DNA of 64,000 nucleotides from Antedon mediterranea. Its lineage: Eukaryota > Echinodermata > Crinoidea > Comatulida > Antedonidae. The DNA lies in NCBI RefSeq assembly GCF_964355755.1, contig NC_092673.1:33985648-34049647 (forward strand), read 5' to 3'. How positions within the stretch are numbered: the stretch's first letter is position 1; the number at the start of each line of letters is the position of its first letter. Positions 36,285 to 49,206 of this stretch are shown piece by piece. A model generated the notes under the pieces. That model saw only the letters and a list, made by a program, of their open reading frames with translations. It had not been told where the DNA came from and ran no database searches. The translations under genes and the position numbers were made by a program.

Positions 36285-38713
36285 CTGAAAAAAATAAATA
36301 TGAATTGAAAACCTGTGAGAAATATTTAAACATTACAAAAGGTAGCGAAGCATATTTGCATAAGAGATAAAAAATTGTCACAGAATTTAAAAACGTCAAA
36401 AATGATTTATAATGGAATACGTATAATTATTATTTGCTTGTAATTATACAATCATTTTATAATTTTATAGTCATAAAAGAAAGTTTATAGCTATTCTACA
36501 TTTGTTTTGAACAGTTATTTAAAAATGATCTGCAATTATAATTATTCCCTACTTTAAAAATACTATTGAATTACAAATTAATATTTTTACGCGACATAAA
36601 ACATCACTGCATTCACTGTTACGTAATGAGTAACACATACCTTCTGAATTTCTTGATAGTTGACATTGTTGTGATACTCTAGATTCTCCTGTAAAAAAAT
36701 AAATATTTATATAACAATAGATCCTTTGGTTGTCAACGCAATGGGAAAAGAAACAACAAACTATTAATAATGTAAATTAAACTGTAAATATTTTATTAAA
36801 AATTTAAAAGATGCAGTAGTGTTGCTTGACTTTTTGACATGACACTTGTTCAACCTTTAATAAATAATGCTTTAATTGATATTCTATTTGATAAATTCAG
36901 AGCGCATGCCCAGTTCGAGTTTACAAATACCCATTTTCATCCTTAGTAAACTATAAGCTTCCGCATGGTAACTGTTTCCTAATGCTTCAGGTCGCTTGGA
37001 TATAACTGCCTAAAGGGGCAGGCACGATAAAAAAAAAAATGCATTAAAAACATGTCGTAGGCTGCTACAAGTCTTCTATACTTAAAAGTAAGGCTTTTAA
37101 GCAGAGCCAAATTTAACTAAAGTTTAAAACAGACCATGGCCGAACTAATTAGTCAGGTTCCGCAATGTGAAACTTTGCCAAAAACATTATATTTCAAATT
37201 AAATCAGACTAAAGTCGATAAAACTAAGATAGACTTCGACATCGAAATATCAATACCTAGATAACAATATGACATAAACATGCCATATACTGTACACAGT
37301 TTAAAAACATGATGGAAAACACCGAGCGGACAATTTGGAGGCTCCGATAAAATGGTGCCTTGTACTTATAATAGATGGAAGATGGAATTTAGAAGCAATA
37401 TTGATAGAAACAAGACATAGTTTTAGAAGAAAACATTAAATTATCCTGTATAAAAATAAAACAAGTGATGTTTGCCTATCTTATAGTAATTAAATTTCTT
37501 TCTAGTTCATTCAACAATTATTTTAAGGAAATTTTATTTTAATCATCAATTAGATTGGAAACATAACACTATTTTGTTTTCATGAGTACCGGTATTAATT
37601 AAATTGAATAATGGTGTAGACCTACACAAAGGCACTTGGTATTTGAAATTTTAAATGTGATAATATTGATCACAACTGTCACGATGCTGATGTGATCTTT
37701 CAGATTTATATTAATAACTACCGGTATATACTGCAGCAATGACTACTCTATGGTGCATACAGCTACAAACAGAAATTACTTTTTGTTACCGGTAATTCTT
37801 ATCTGAAATATGAGTGAATATATGAACAGAAAATAAAATACATACCACCATCTCTATCCTGTGCAGATTTTCCAAGACAATCTGTAAATCTAGTCATTTT
37901 TGAAGGCGTATCTAGAAGGTTTTCTTTCTCAAGTACAAAAATAGCATCCCAAATATTTGTGAATTCAAATTTATTCAGTTCATCATAATTATGAACAATA
38001 TTCTTCAACTCATCTTGTCCAACTCCTCTCAAGATCTGGAACAGTTCTTTACGAGATGTTGAAAGCGTCTCCTCGTCAAAAAGTTGAACATTGTTATCTG
38101 CCATATACTGGTTTATTTGACCTACTGCTTCACTGAAACCTGTCACTTTAGCTACGTCCAGCAAAAGACTAACTTTATGCGGTGTGATTTTACCTGTTCT
38201 TTGAAGTTCATTAAATAAACTCATTGCTGTAACATCATCACGATCAAGGTCTCCTAATGGTATGTATCCATGCAGGCAGAATCTCAACCATTTAAAATAG
38301 CGACCATCATAGTGTTTGCTAAGTTGAGCTTTTAAAGTTTGGAACTTTTCTTTAAGGTCGATTTCATCACACTCAGCAGTTTTGTCTGGGAAAAAATTAC
38401 ATTAATAAATGTTACAAAAATGTATCCAGTTTATATAATATAACTAACGTACATCATCTCGCAAAATTCACAATAATCTTATTTGATGTATGAACAAAAT
38501 GTAACTGGCAGGATCAGTGGTTGGTTGCTGAATGTAGAAATAATTTAATTTTTAAAAAATAAAATCCAATGCTATCATCAACCCGAGTTCAACAATTAGT
38601 GAAAGGTGACCAGCATCATTAGGAGATGTAGTTTTCAAGATAGTACTACATTATGTTTTAGGAAATAGAAATAAATGTTACAAATTATTGTATATACCTT
38701 TGGCGGACGCCAT
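32461..38713 (-). CDS. NLR gene B: tandem-DED, NACHT and 11-unit LRR protein
   Basis: This is the best-preserved gene of the cluster. Coding exons are 38713-38698, 38385-37846, 36688-36641 and 36284-32461, all GT-AG, all phase 1. They sum to 4428 nt with no stop, giving 1475 residues. Domains: DED about 17-100, second DED-like 114-178, 16-residue linker from the microexon, NACHT with Walker A at about 275-283 and Walker B at about 357-366, then some 625 residues of LRR. A cytosolic receptor that oligomerises through NACHT and recruits DED partners is the expected role for this architecture (inference from family). Its DED exons and promoter match gene A, whereas its NACHT-LRR exon matches gene C, which makes it a recombinant. 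Untranslated exon 1 and TATA box lie at about 42.69-42.86 kb. Confidence 0.85.
36641..36688 (-). CDS. 48-nt microexon of gene B
   Basis: The exon has the same length and phase and the same ACAG/GTATGT sites as in A and C, and sits on the C-like side of the recombination breakpoint. Confidence 0.75.
37846..38385 (-). CDS. Tandem DED exon of gene B
   Basis: 540 nt, 180 codons in phase 1. It encodes two death-fold segments: LRFCLHGYIPLGDL to QINQYM, and RKELFQILRGVGQ to MTRFTDCLGK. The frame is intact here, unlike A. It differs from A by few bases besides the 4 bp indel (for example Phe for Val in VQLVDEE), and from C by more (GDLDRDD versus GDLSHKD). DEDs mediate homotypic contacts with FADD- or caspase-8-type partners in known pathways. 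Confidence 0.85.
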
Positions 38714-38868
38714 GTTGATCAAATATCTTTAGATGTTAAGCTGATGTCTAGTGGCGTGGGTCGTTCTGGCGCTTCTCCTGACTTGCTGCCTCCTACAACT
38801 CTTAGGCCTATACCTTGTTTATGTTTTTCAAAGCGTGTATCAGATGACGGGTTTAACATCCGCCAGTT
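38698..38868 (-). CDS. Start-codon exon of gene B (mostly 5' UTR)
   Basis: 171 nt. The start ATG is at 38713 and the 46-codon uORF at 38859-38719 ends 5 nt before it. Splice sites are identical to gene A. Confidence 0.7.
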
Positions 38869-39794
38869 CTGTAAGCGAAAACAAAGAAAATAAGTACATT
38901 TTAAAGTGGCATAAGTGATTTCCAGATTTCAAAAGACATTCCAAATTTCATAATTTAGACAACAAGTGTAAAAAATGTATTCATTTGTAATTCCGTTCTA
39001 ATAAGTTACAGAGTCATTTGAAAGCTGTGAAAGCTATATAAACTAACCTTTACAGGTTAGTTTACATATTAATTGTTGGTTTGGACAAAGGAACATTTCT
39101 AATTACTTATTACTACAAACCAGATGAACATTTTCAATCAAGATATTAGTCAGGTGGCTTAACAACAAAAAATGAGGAAATCGTGAGGAAAGGTGGTGGA
39201 AAAATCCAAAATGGCTGCCAGTAAACTAGGAAATCACATACAGTATCTGTGGACGGCAGACGTAATATGTAAATGAAGTAGCTGTAGTAAATGGTAGAGG
39301 TGGTATGTAAATTACAAGTAACTGTAAAACAAATCTATAAAAAAAAGTTATAACCAGTTCAGTTTCTGAAACCACATAAAATGTGGTATTTTGGGAAAAT
39401 AAAGATTGAGGGCGCTGTTCACATAAGTAAAAGTACACTTTTTTACCTGTAACTAACTAAGTTTTTGTCAGAATATTTTTTAAATGGTCTTATTTGATAG
39501 ATGATTACATTTTCTTTATATTAAAGAAAACAAATTGTACATTAAATATCCATAGTTCAGATAAATTTACGTTAAGTGCCTAAAATCAGCAAATATAACA
39601 CATTTTAATACATAACAAATACTATTGGATGTTAACAAATTACAAATTTAGTTATCATAAATAGGATTCTTTTACATTTTCATAGAAACTGTTTTATTTT
39701 AAAACATATAAATATACATTTTTCTAACAATTTCTCATAAAAAAACTTTCACGACCACTAGTTTTCGAGATATAGAAATGTGTACTACCAGTAC

Positions 39795-40103
39795 AGGTCA
39801 AAGGTCAATAACAAGAATCTGGGTCATTTTCTTGGAAAAGTTTGTATTAGACTGAATAGAAACATTTTTAAAGTTTGTCCAACTGTTAGTTACCAAGTTA
39901 TATGACATGTAGGTCAAAGGTCAAAAATACCAAAAATCATACTTCCGGTCATTTTTTGACAAATGTTTCCATTAGGATGAATATTAATATGCATCTTCCA
40001 AATAATTTGACACTAAAATTATTTAATTTAATGTAAGCGTTGCGGAGATATGGTTATTTTGTTTTCAATTGGATTAAAATATTCAAATTGAGGTCAAAGG
40101 TCA
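39795..40103. promoter_or_regulatory. Three DR1-type AGGTCA repeats in intron 1 of gene B
   Basis: AGGTCAAAGGTCA occurs at 39795-39807, 39911-39923 and 40091-40103 with the same spacing as in gene A. It is absent from gene C, whose intron 1 lacks this region. Confidence 0.4.
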
Positions 40104-40308
40104 AGGAAAAACTTTAGAAAATTGATAACATGGGTTTTTATAACAAGCATGGTTAAAAAATTCATAAAATGCAATGCTTGCACTTTCCTTCTGATTTGCA
40201 GACTAAAATACATTAGAAATGGGCTATTTGTGACTTTGTATAACGATTAGGGTAGATGTACCAGACCTCGGCAATGTGCCAAACCTTGGCAGGTTGTATT
40301 TATATTAG

Positions 40309-41145
40309 CAAAGAATATATATCACAAGAATGAGTAATCCGCGATTTTCCCTTTAACAGTAATATTGTCCATGTGGTAGGGCGCCGCCATAAGTGTGGAT
40401 GTATCTGGGATGTATACAACTTTTTGTGAAGGTTTCACTAATCAAAGGCTGGACCACCGGTGTATTTTTCGATGATAAAAATGTTATCAACTACATGCCA
40501 ACATCATGTTAAATACTATTTGGATATTTAATTGTTCGTTTTATGCAATTTATTTAGTAAAAACTGCCGTATAAACAGTTTGCTTTATCAACCGGGCGCT
40601 ACGATAGCGTGACCGGGCGTCTTGGTGTTTACGCGTTTTCACGAACGATAGTTTAATAATATTCCTATATTTAACTTGTTTCTGGTAAAACAAATAAATG
40701 TTAATAATATTTAACATTTTGTCCTATTAATAACATGTATTTTATACTAATTTATATCATAAAAACAATACTTAATTTACCGGGCGTAGAGTAGTACACG
40801 GCAATGGTAAAGAATAGGCCGTGCTGAGTAACGATTCATTGATTTTTGGTGTTGCTGTGTTAGGCTTTTTTTGTGAACTAACTTAGCATGTTAGTAAATA
40901 ATTGTCTGTAAAAGTGAATGTACACTAGTTTGTTAATAAATATGTATTATAAAATAGTTTACAATTGCAAAATATATTATCATAATTCTATTTAATGTGA
41001 CATGTATAATATCTATTAAATCAAGTCTTATTTAGTATGTATACATCCGCCCTTATGAGGGCGGGCATCACTCTCTGGAGCTCTCTGTTACAAATTTCTC
41101 ATGCAAAAATCGCGGAATACTCATTCTTGTGATATATATTCTTTG
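40309..41145. mobile_element. 837 bp TIR transposon in intron 1 of gene B
   Basis: The element is bounded by CAAAGAATATATATCACAAG... and its inverted copy. The terminal repeats pair over 39 bp with one mismatch. The 7 bp ATATTAG is duplicated on each side (40302-40308 and 41146-41152), whereas the matching site in gene A has a single ATATTAG and no element. Internal frames are short, so it is non-autonomous. CA...TG ends with a 7-8 bp target duplication fit the P superfamily best, but this is a weak assignment. Confidence 0.9.
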
Positions 41146-42686
41146 ATATTAGTTATAATTAATTAAATAATTGATATTTTTGTTTATCTTAACATATAAT
41201 ATACTTTATTTATAGGTGGTAAATATAAACCACCGATCGTTTACTAGACACCAGCGAAACATGTCTGCCAGTAGCCATAAAAACTGAAACCTGAAAACCG
41301 GAAGTGACATTTCAGCAAAATAGACAAATGAGCTAACACCTGACTGTTCCATTTAAAGTTCCAGGGCATGAAAAATTACACACGAGGGACACGTCTGGGA
41401 TTGAAATAGGCTCCTACTGTAGTGTAGCAACATTCCAGAATATTCCATTTTCAAACCAATGAAAAAATATAGGGTTTATGAGGGGTGTTAAGATGTTTGG
41501 TTGATAATTATAAATATGTGCCAGACTTCGGCACCTAACGGAAATAACTAATTAAATTAAATTATTTGCAATGTTGTTTATTAAATTTTATTCAAAATAT
41601 AATTGTTGGTAAAATAAATTTAATATTGCTGTTTTTTGACTCATTTATTTCACATCTGGCCATGGCTAGGCCTAGCCTAGCTAGGCCTACTATTTCATCG
41701 ACGATCGATTGCGCAATCGCTCGCGCGTAATTCCAGGGCTTGCTTGGGCAGCAGCGTATGCCGAGGATTGGCACACACATGCCGAGGTTTGGTACATAAA
41801 TAAAAAACACATTTTTTATTATTGTTTGTTAATTATAAATATTTATTTAATAATTCACACTGTATTTACTACTTATATAAATACTAAAAACTCTACCAAA
41901 AAATATTTTGTGATGCTTTTAAAATATACACGTAAATAACGAATTTCCCTGTAACCTGCCGAGGTACCCTAGGCCTATATGCTTAATAAATTTAAAGATG
42001 TATTGTCCCTTGAAACACAAAAAAAATGAAGGTCTAAATATTATAAATTTAAATTGGCCATATCAAAGTAAATATTAAAGTTATTCACTTTAAGTCAAAA
42101 ATTCAAGCCAAAACCAACAAGTTTACGTAATTAACAGGTAAATTAGTTTGATTAAATTTCGTCTGGAAAATCGTCGCGAGCGAAAGTAAACAAAGATTTC
42201 AAACCATGAGTACGCATTATGCATATGCTAATTACGATTGTTTACAACTCGTCACGGTTGAGAAGGTATTTTCACACAGATCGTGAGGAAGTTTTATGAT
42301 TATGCATACAGAGTAGCCAAACAAGCGCGTTTTATTATGGGATATGTTTTGATCGAAAACTTTGACTGGAAGTCAAAGTTATTTTTTTAACAAAAAAACG
42401 TCTGTATTTTAGTTAAATGACTTTTTTTTCGACAAATTTTTGGTGATAGTTAATAACTATTATGATACTTCAAAATGACCCACCTTTTTTCGAAATGTGT
42501 TATTTTTTATTTTTTTGGAATTAGTCAAAGGGACAATACATCTTTAAACATGGACGAACAAATTAGTTTATGAGGTGTGAGGTAAATGCAAAATATTTAG
42601 AAAACTTTACATGATTTAGGCCTATAGGAACTATTGGATGATATTACAGAACAGCGGTATGTAAAACACAAAAAAGGCATACTTAC

Positions 42687-42832
42687 AATTTACTGATTTA
42701 ACTTGTACCATCAAGGTTACGATTTACTTGCAAAGGAGGCTCAGGAATCTTGATGAACAGCATATACATCTTGAATGCTGAAAGCAAGTTGTGTTGTCCA
42801 TGCCACCAGCCCGAGCCGCTCCTTACTGAATG
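42687..42832 (-). other. Untranslated exon 1 of gene B
   Basis: This is a copy of the gene A exon with a GTAAGTAT donor at 42686 and the same small ATG frames. Confidence 0.55.
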
Positions 42833-42855
42833 ACAAATCGCTACAACAAGCAATA

Positions 42856-42864
42856 CTTTATATA
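42856..42864 (-). promoter_or_regulatory. TATA box of gene B
   Basis: TATATAAAG in the same setting as gene A. One substitution (TGGG for TGAG) lies just upstream. Confidence 0.6.
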
Positions 42865-43356
42865 CCCACCCGATTCTCGTACGGTTCATGTCTAACATGC
42901 AACAAGAAACTGCTGCGCTGTTTAATTTCAAGCAACAGTAACAGGCCCGTCCATACACGGAAGTGTCACTGTTTAGTCCAGTCAATCTACGATTTTTGGT
43001 GGACAAAATTGCAATAAATGATTTTATACACTTATTTGATAGATAAAAATACTATAAACGTCTTGTAAAAAGTTTACCAAAATCGGACAACAGAAAATGT
43101 GTATTTAAAGTAGAAAAGTGTCGAACTTTGTTTTTTGTTTTCTTCCGCGATGTGTTCAACGGTTTACCTAATTAGCATAAAATTCATTGTCCCTGATTTA
43201 GTTAATAGTCAGGTCATCTAGGTCACCACCTCTGTTTTGGTCATCGTTTTTGTTGTGTGGGTAAACACATGGGGCTATCGGGTCGGGGCCTACTAACTGG
43301 AGCGTAGTCGCTTTTTTGTTTATTTTCACTTGTTTATTATGCATTTTTATAATTAC

Positions 43357-43478
43357 GGGAGGGGGTAGGCAGTGATCCTTACATAAGGGGGAGGGGGTAG
43401 GCGGTGATCCTTACATAAGGGGGAGGGGGGCAGGCGGTGATCTTTACATAAGGGGGAGGGGGTATACGGTGATCTTTG
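43357..43478 (+). repeat. G-rich minisatellite upstream of gene B promoter
   Basis: This is a duplicate of the array at 26597 with a slightly shorter G run in the third unit. Confidence 0.7.
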
Positions 43479-44063
43479 ACTAATTATTCAATCGTAGATT
43501 GACTGGACTAATGGCCTTGCCTTGTTTATTAAGTTTATCATGGTTAATGGTATAAGGCCTTACTTAAATCTAAGAAGATACATTCTTTTTTTGTAAAGAA
43601 TATTTAGATACTATCAAGGCCAACATGGTTGGGACAGAGCTAAGAATGAAAGCTTAGTCCCCGGAAATTATGATACGAAATATATAAGTCTTCAGGACCA
43701 GCCATACAATGGTGATTGTTTCCCAAGAGTGAGACATGCAATGCACGTGACGGTAATTGAACAAAACAAAATTATGAAATACAAACAGAGCGAGCACACA
43801 AAAGCCTAAGATAAGATAAGATAACTTTTATTGATCCTCAAAAAGGAAATTCATTGCTCGTCATATTAACAAAGAAAACACTATAAAAACAAATATAGCA
43901 TAAAACCATTCATATAAAAACATCTAAAAATTTACAATATAAAATTATCTTCTTGACTTCCTGTTGTACTGGATGATACCGGAGGGAATAAAGGATTTAG
44001 CAAATCGATTTGTTTTCACACCGAGGAGCCTCAATCTACCACTTGGATTAAGTTGGTCTATTA

Positions 44064-45217
44064 TCACACTTTGTGGAGAGGATGAGAGGCATCCAACTCA
44101 ATGCGTTCGAAATCTTTCTGGAGGTGTTCTAGGTGCACATCGGTAAAGGAAGGCAGTTCCAGACCAATCATTTTACCAGCCCGACGGATGAAAGTTTCAA
44201 GGCGTCCTTTATTCCCTCCGGTAACATTACCAGCCCAACAGGAGAGGCAATACGTCCAAACACTACATATAACGGATCTATAGAACGAAAGTAACATCAA
44301 ATCACAGGAGTTAAATTTATATAAAGTTCTCATACAATACATTCTGGGACTTAATTTTTTGCTGATGAAGTCTATATGGTCTCCCCAACTCAGTTTATCA
44401 TTGAAAACAATTCCTAGATACTTGTACTGGTCAACAATTTCAATTTCTTTACCTTTGATAGTGATTGGTTGAAAATTAAATTTATGTTTAGTCCTAAAAT
44501 CAATGATCATCTCCTTTGTTTTTGATGCATTTATTTGGAGATAATTATCGTCACAAAATTTAACAAATCTTTGTATTTCGCTACGATAATTTTCATCATT
44601 GTTTGAAACTATGAGACCAATAGTACTAGTGTCATCAGCGAATTTAACAACGGGGCAAAGCTCATCATTTAAAGATCTGTAATCCGCCGTATACAAGGAA
44701 TATAATTTAGGTGCGTTGACAGTACCCTGAGGAACACCGGTGTCAGAGGTTACGATTTCTGACTTAACACCATTAATATTAACAAATTGTTTTCTATCAC
44801 AAATGAAATTTAAAACTAAACGAACAATCGGACGGGGAAACTCCATATTCAACATTTTGTCTGCTAAGATATGGGGTTGTATGGTATATTAAACGCAGAT
44901 TGAAAATCAAAATACATAATACGTGCCGAGTGGCCTTTCTTTACATTATCTAGATGTGAATACAATTTATGTAATTTAAAATAAATCGCATCACTGGTAC
45001 TACGGAGTGATCGGTAAGCAAATTGCAACGGGTCTAACACTTTTTCAGCATAAGGTTGCATAATTTTTAAAATAATACGTTCCAATATTTTCATCGCGAC
45101 AGACGTGAGTGCAACGGGTCTCAAATCATTCATGCTGTTAATCTTAGGTTTCTTAGGTACCGGTATTATGCATGAAAGTTTCCAAATATCCGGGAACGCA
45201 TGATAAGAAAGACACAT
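44064..45217 (-). pseudogene. Reverse transcriptase fragments of LINE copy 2
   Basis: Frames at 45217-44864 and 44855-44064 are identical in protein to those of copy 1, with the FADD catalytic box and the same break after FDFQSAFN. Confidence 0.85.
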
Positions 45218-46140
45218 ATTGAAAATAAATGTAAATATACCATCAAGGTGATTGGGATTCTATCCGGCCCAGCAGCCTTCGATGAATTGAGTTTCATGAA
45301 TTCGTTATGTACATCAGAAATGCTTATACTAAATTTGGGATCATCTTCAGTCACCCGACACAAGCTAAATAGAGCCTCTCTTTCTTTTTTAAAATCATGA
45401 ACATTAAAACGGTTATAAAATTCATTTAACTCATTAACATATTGCACAGTAACATTCGGAATCGAGGTGGGTGTATTACCACCGTTTGTGTAACCACTCA
45501 TAAGTTTCATTCCCTGCCAAACTTGTTTCATATTATTAGACCTGAAGTTATGTTCAACTTTTTTCCTATAAATGTTCTTCTGTTTCATTATTTCAGATTT
45601 AATCTCTCTAGTCAATATTTTCATACGATTAGAGTCGCCCATCTTAAAGGCTTTACGTTTCTCACACAACAGTAATTTAACGCCTTTCGTGATCCATGGC
45701 TTGTTGTTAGGGTAGATTTTCACTTTTTTAACTGGAACGCATTTATCAATACAAAAGTTTATGTACGAGCTCACTGCATAAGTAATACTGTTCAAATCTT
45801 CATCCTCCGTAAAAATATCCCAATCGGTAGATTCAAATTCCGCTATCAGGGCTTCCTCGGCTTCAGGAGACCATTTACGTACATTAATAATTTTTGGTTG
45901 GCATGTCTTATTTAACGGGCGATATTTAGGACTGAGTAAAATCAAATTATGATCAGATTTGCCCAAGTTCGGTAGTGGGGTCGAAATATAGGCATCCTTC
46001 ACACTAGAGTAGCATAAATCAAGAATCGCGTTGTCCCTCGTTTTACATGTAACATGCTGATGATAAGTGGCCGTTGTTTTCTTTTGTTTTCTACTTACTA
46101 ATTGTAATATTTCTATAATTAAAACAATTACAATTATCAC
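45166..46140 (-). pseudogene. Endonuclease end and RT linker fragment of LINE copy 2
   Basis: 324 codons, the same as in copy 1 (LDLCYSSVKDAY, GKSDHNLI, KPWITKG, SSKAAGPD). Confidence 0.8.
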
Positions 46141-46595
46141 CTTTGATAATTATAATGTTAAATTTCAACTATCCAGATGCGAATTTTAGGTTGGGTTTTA
46201 AAAAACTTGACTTCATATGCTTCAATTTCGAAGATCTGCTTAAAACATATTTATTTATTTATTCTACCATAAACCTTTATTCACAACATAATATTAGTAG
46301 GCCTACAATACAATATCTTGCATGAAACGAATATTTAAAAGTACACTATAATGTGTAACGGTAGAATTATAATTCTAATGTAAAAAATTAACAAAATAAA
46401 AATTGAACAGTGTTGTGTGTTGATCGCGAATACCATATTTCCCACAGCACATGTGCACACTCATTTGCATAACAAACGAACGGCATACCAAACTACGATG
46501 AGATAAAATTAAAAAAAAAAAAAAAAATTTTATATTAAAATAAATTGAGGGCGCTAAACATAAAATTTAAACCATAGCCTTAACTCTATTCCACC

Positions 46596-46666
46596 GACCA
46601 GCGTGGGAATCGAACCCACGGCATACGTGTGTCAACACGACGCTCAGACGACTGAGCTAACTGATC
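46596..46666 (-). tRNA. tRNA-like gene, position 34-36 GAC (copy 2)
   Basis: The sequence is identical to the element at 29843-29913 and carries the same doubt about the anticodon arm. Confidence 0.45.
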
Positions 46667-46760
46667 ATTTTGGTTTTAGCAAGGTTAATAGGATATTTAT
46701 GACGTAATGATCATATAATACACGTATAAATAGACTATTAATTATCAGCTTTTTAGTCAT

Positions 46761-46830
46761 GTACCTGGTGGCGTAACGGACAATGCTTAGTTTCGAGTGC
46801 TATCCACTGGGGTTCGAATCTCGACGGATA
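46761..46830 (+). pseudogene. tRNA-like element with pol III boxes (copy 2)
   Basis: This is a duplicate of 30008-30077: A box TGGCGTAACGG, B box GGTTCGAATC, then a T8 run. Confidence 0.4.
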
Positions 46831-46998
46831 TTTTTTTTAATGAATATTCTTTTTTTTTTAAAGAGAGATGTGTGACACTGTATTGTCGAACATGTATGGT
46901 GCCATACCGGTAGGTATTCAAGTATGCTTAATCGATGTAAAAGTACTTGTAAAATAATAATTCATCAATTCTCTTCTTTTTTTATCTCTATTGTCTTT

Positions 46999-47092
46999 TT
47001 AGTCGCGTGGACGCGACTCTATAGTTCACTATGTCGGTCGGTCGGTCGGTCTGGTATCACTATGCGTTTTAGCACGCGACTTATGGCTGTTG
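46999..47092 (+). repeat. (GGTC)n element with hairpin, copy 4
   Basis: This is a duplicate of 30241-30345 with a shorter TCGG array. Confidence 0.6.
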
Positions 47093-49206
47093 GCCTTGTT
47101 TATTATAAGTCAAAACTCCGTCTGGAACCCAGACTAAATATAAGCCAGTATTGCTCTGTATATAAAGTCTATTCTACGTGGTCCCCATGTCTTGTCAATC
47201 TGTGGCAGCCTCATCGTAAAACAATATCGTTTTAGAAACAATTTCAATAATGTCACAAATAAAAAAAAGTAAAAGTAGGCTGTAATTTATTTTTTATACA
47301 TCTATTATTTTAATGCTCTGTAAACATACATCATACTATAAAGCATTTAACTAAAACATATTGTGCCCAAAAGTTTTAAAATAGTAATTAAACAGTTCAC
47401 ATCATGCATACATATTCTGTTTTCTTTTTTTGCACCTTTTCCTATTTGACCTCTTTTCTAAACCCGGGATTACTTCCGAATGCTAAAAAAACACATAAAA
47501 CAATTCTCTTAATTACTACAGTACATACTTGGTTTCCTTAATAAAAAATTGCTCAATTTACCCAGCAATAATAAGCCAATACAGTATTTTGGTACTTTCT
47601 ATGTGCACGTACATAATATTGGTACTAAATCATCTATAACGTTATCTTATAATGTAACAGTAAATTGGTTAGTTTTAATCATTAGCAGGCATATCTGTAT
47701 TCAATCAAATATTTCTATGTTCACCTTAATGTTCAAAGTAACTTGTTTATTTTCTGTAGACACACTATTAGCAAGCAAGTAAAATATAATATTCAACTAA
47801 AATATTACAGCTATTTATAATATAATTTTATTCTTTTACATATCCCACTATATTAATGATAAAAAATAAAAAAATAAATAAGACTCATAATTACCATAAA
47901 TCATGATGAAATATTATAATGTGTTTTCTAATATAAATGAATGATTAAAATGATTAGTGCAAAGTTTTATGCAATAATTCGCATAATTTATATTCTAAAC
48001 AAAGTATTTATTCTTAATTTAATTACACTACGAAAATAAAATTATTTAGATTTAAAATGCGAGAAATCAATGCAAATTGTAACATGTATTAATACATTGC
48101 AAATATTATTCAAATCAAACATTTATTTCTTTCAAAGCAAATGTAATTTTAACACCTTGTTTCCTTTTTTGGTTCTTAAAGAATTAAAAAAAATGAAAGA
48201 AGAACCTTTGAACCTTATTTTGGGTAAGTGATAAATAATTGAGATAATAATCTTAAATAAATCAGAAGCAAAAATATTGATAACAAACAAACAGAAACGA
48301 CACCGAAACAAAAGCACAACAGGAAAAAAACAATTAAAGGGCAAAAAAACAGAAAATGGGAAAACAAAGGTTGATTGACTGCATTATCATACAGAGATGA
48401 AAATTATACGAAGGTTATGGGAAAAGCTCTCTTCGATATGCAATTATTGATGTAAATACGCAAAATATTCCACAAAGAACCACTAAATCTGATATTGTGC
48501 TGGGACAAGATTGTGCTGAGGAATATGTAAGTTAAGGGACGAAAATAAAGTGCCATTGTGAACTAGAAAAGAGGTATAGCGCCAGTTAAAATGTTGGATT
48601 GATAAGAACTATATTGTACTAATTTATATATGAAAGGATGATGCTACTGTACAATAAAGTGTGCAGATAATATTGATTGAAATAAAAAAGAAAGTCTAAA
48701 AATGATACTAAATTTTCCAGGTTTGACCAAAACCAATGTTAATGCTCAAGAATTTAAATTAGCATTTTCTATAGTAATTTTAATTTATTTTGCCCAGGTT
48801 CCTTATTAAATTTGGTACATTGGAGTCTGTTAACGTTTAATGAGATTTTGTAGTAATAACATAACATTGAAGTTTAGCTAGAGACATGGTCTATGGTGTC
48901 GAAGCTTCCGAAGATCGATAAATGTATAGATATAAAATTCATTATTTTGTAAAGCATCCACGTTGTTATTTTGTGAATTACAAGAGAGAATTAGATTGCG
49001 GTGTCACATCCTTTACGAAAACTGTATAGATTATAGGAGAGATTGTGTGTTTTTAATGAAAGAATACAGTACATAGACATGTTAAACATATACAGGGGTT
49101 TAATTACAAGTAATCTCCATTCTCCCCAATAAGTTTGCTTTGGGTACGGTAACTATCACTATTATTATAGCATTCTTTTAGGATATCACGTAAATTACAA
49201 TTCACT

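Larger units (their letters stand above)
21373..37283. repeat. Segmental duplication, unit 1 (about 15.9 kb)
   Basis: The unit runs from the intron of A between its DED exon and microexon, through A's promoter, the LINE and intergenic DNA, to the equivalent intron of B. It matches 37283 to about 53970 nearly base for base, apart from microsatellite length changes, single-base differences and an 837 bp insertion in unit 2. Boundaries are placed where B stops resembling C and starts resembling A. Confidence 0.85.
43808..46143 (-). mobile_element. 5'-truncated Rex1/CR1-like LINE, copy 2
   Basis: This copy arose with the segmental duplication, not by a second transposition: flanks on both sides match copy 1. 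Its microsatellite tail has three TTATC units instead of four. It has the same reading-frame breaks. Confidence 0.85.
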
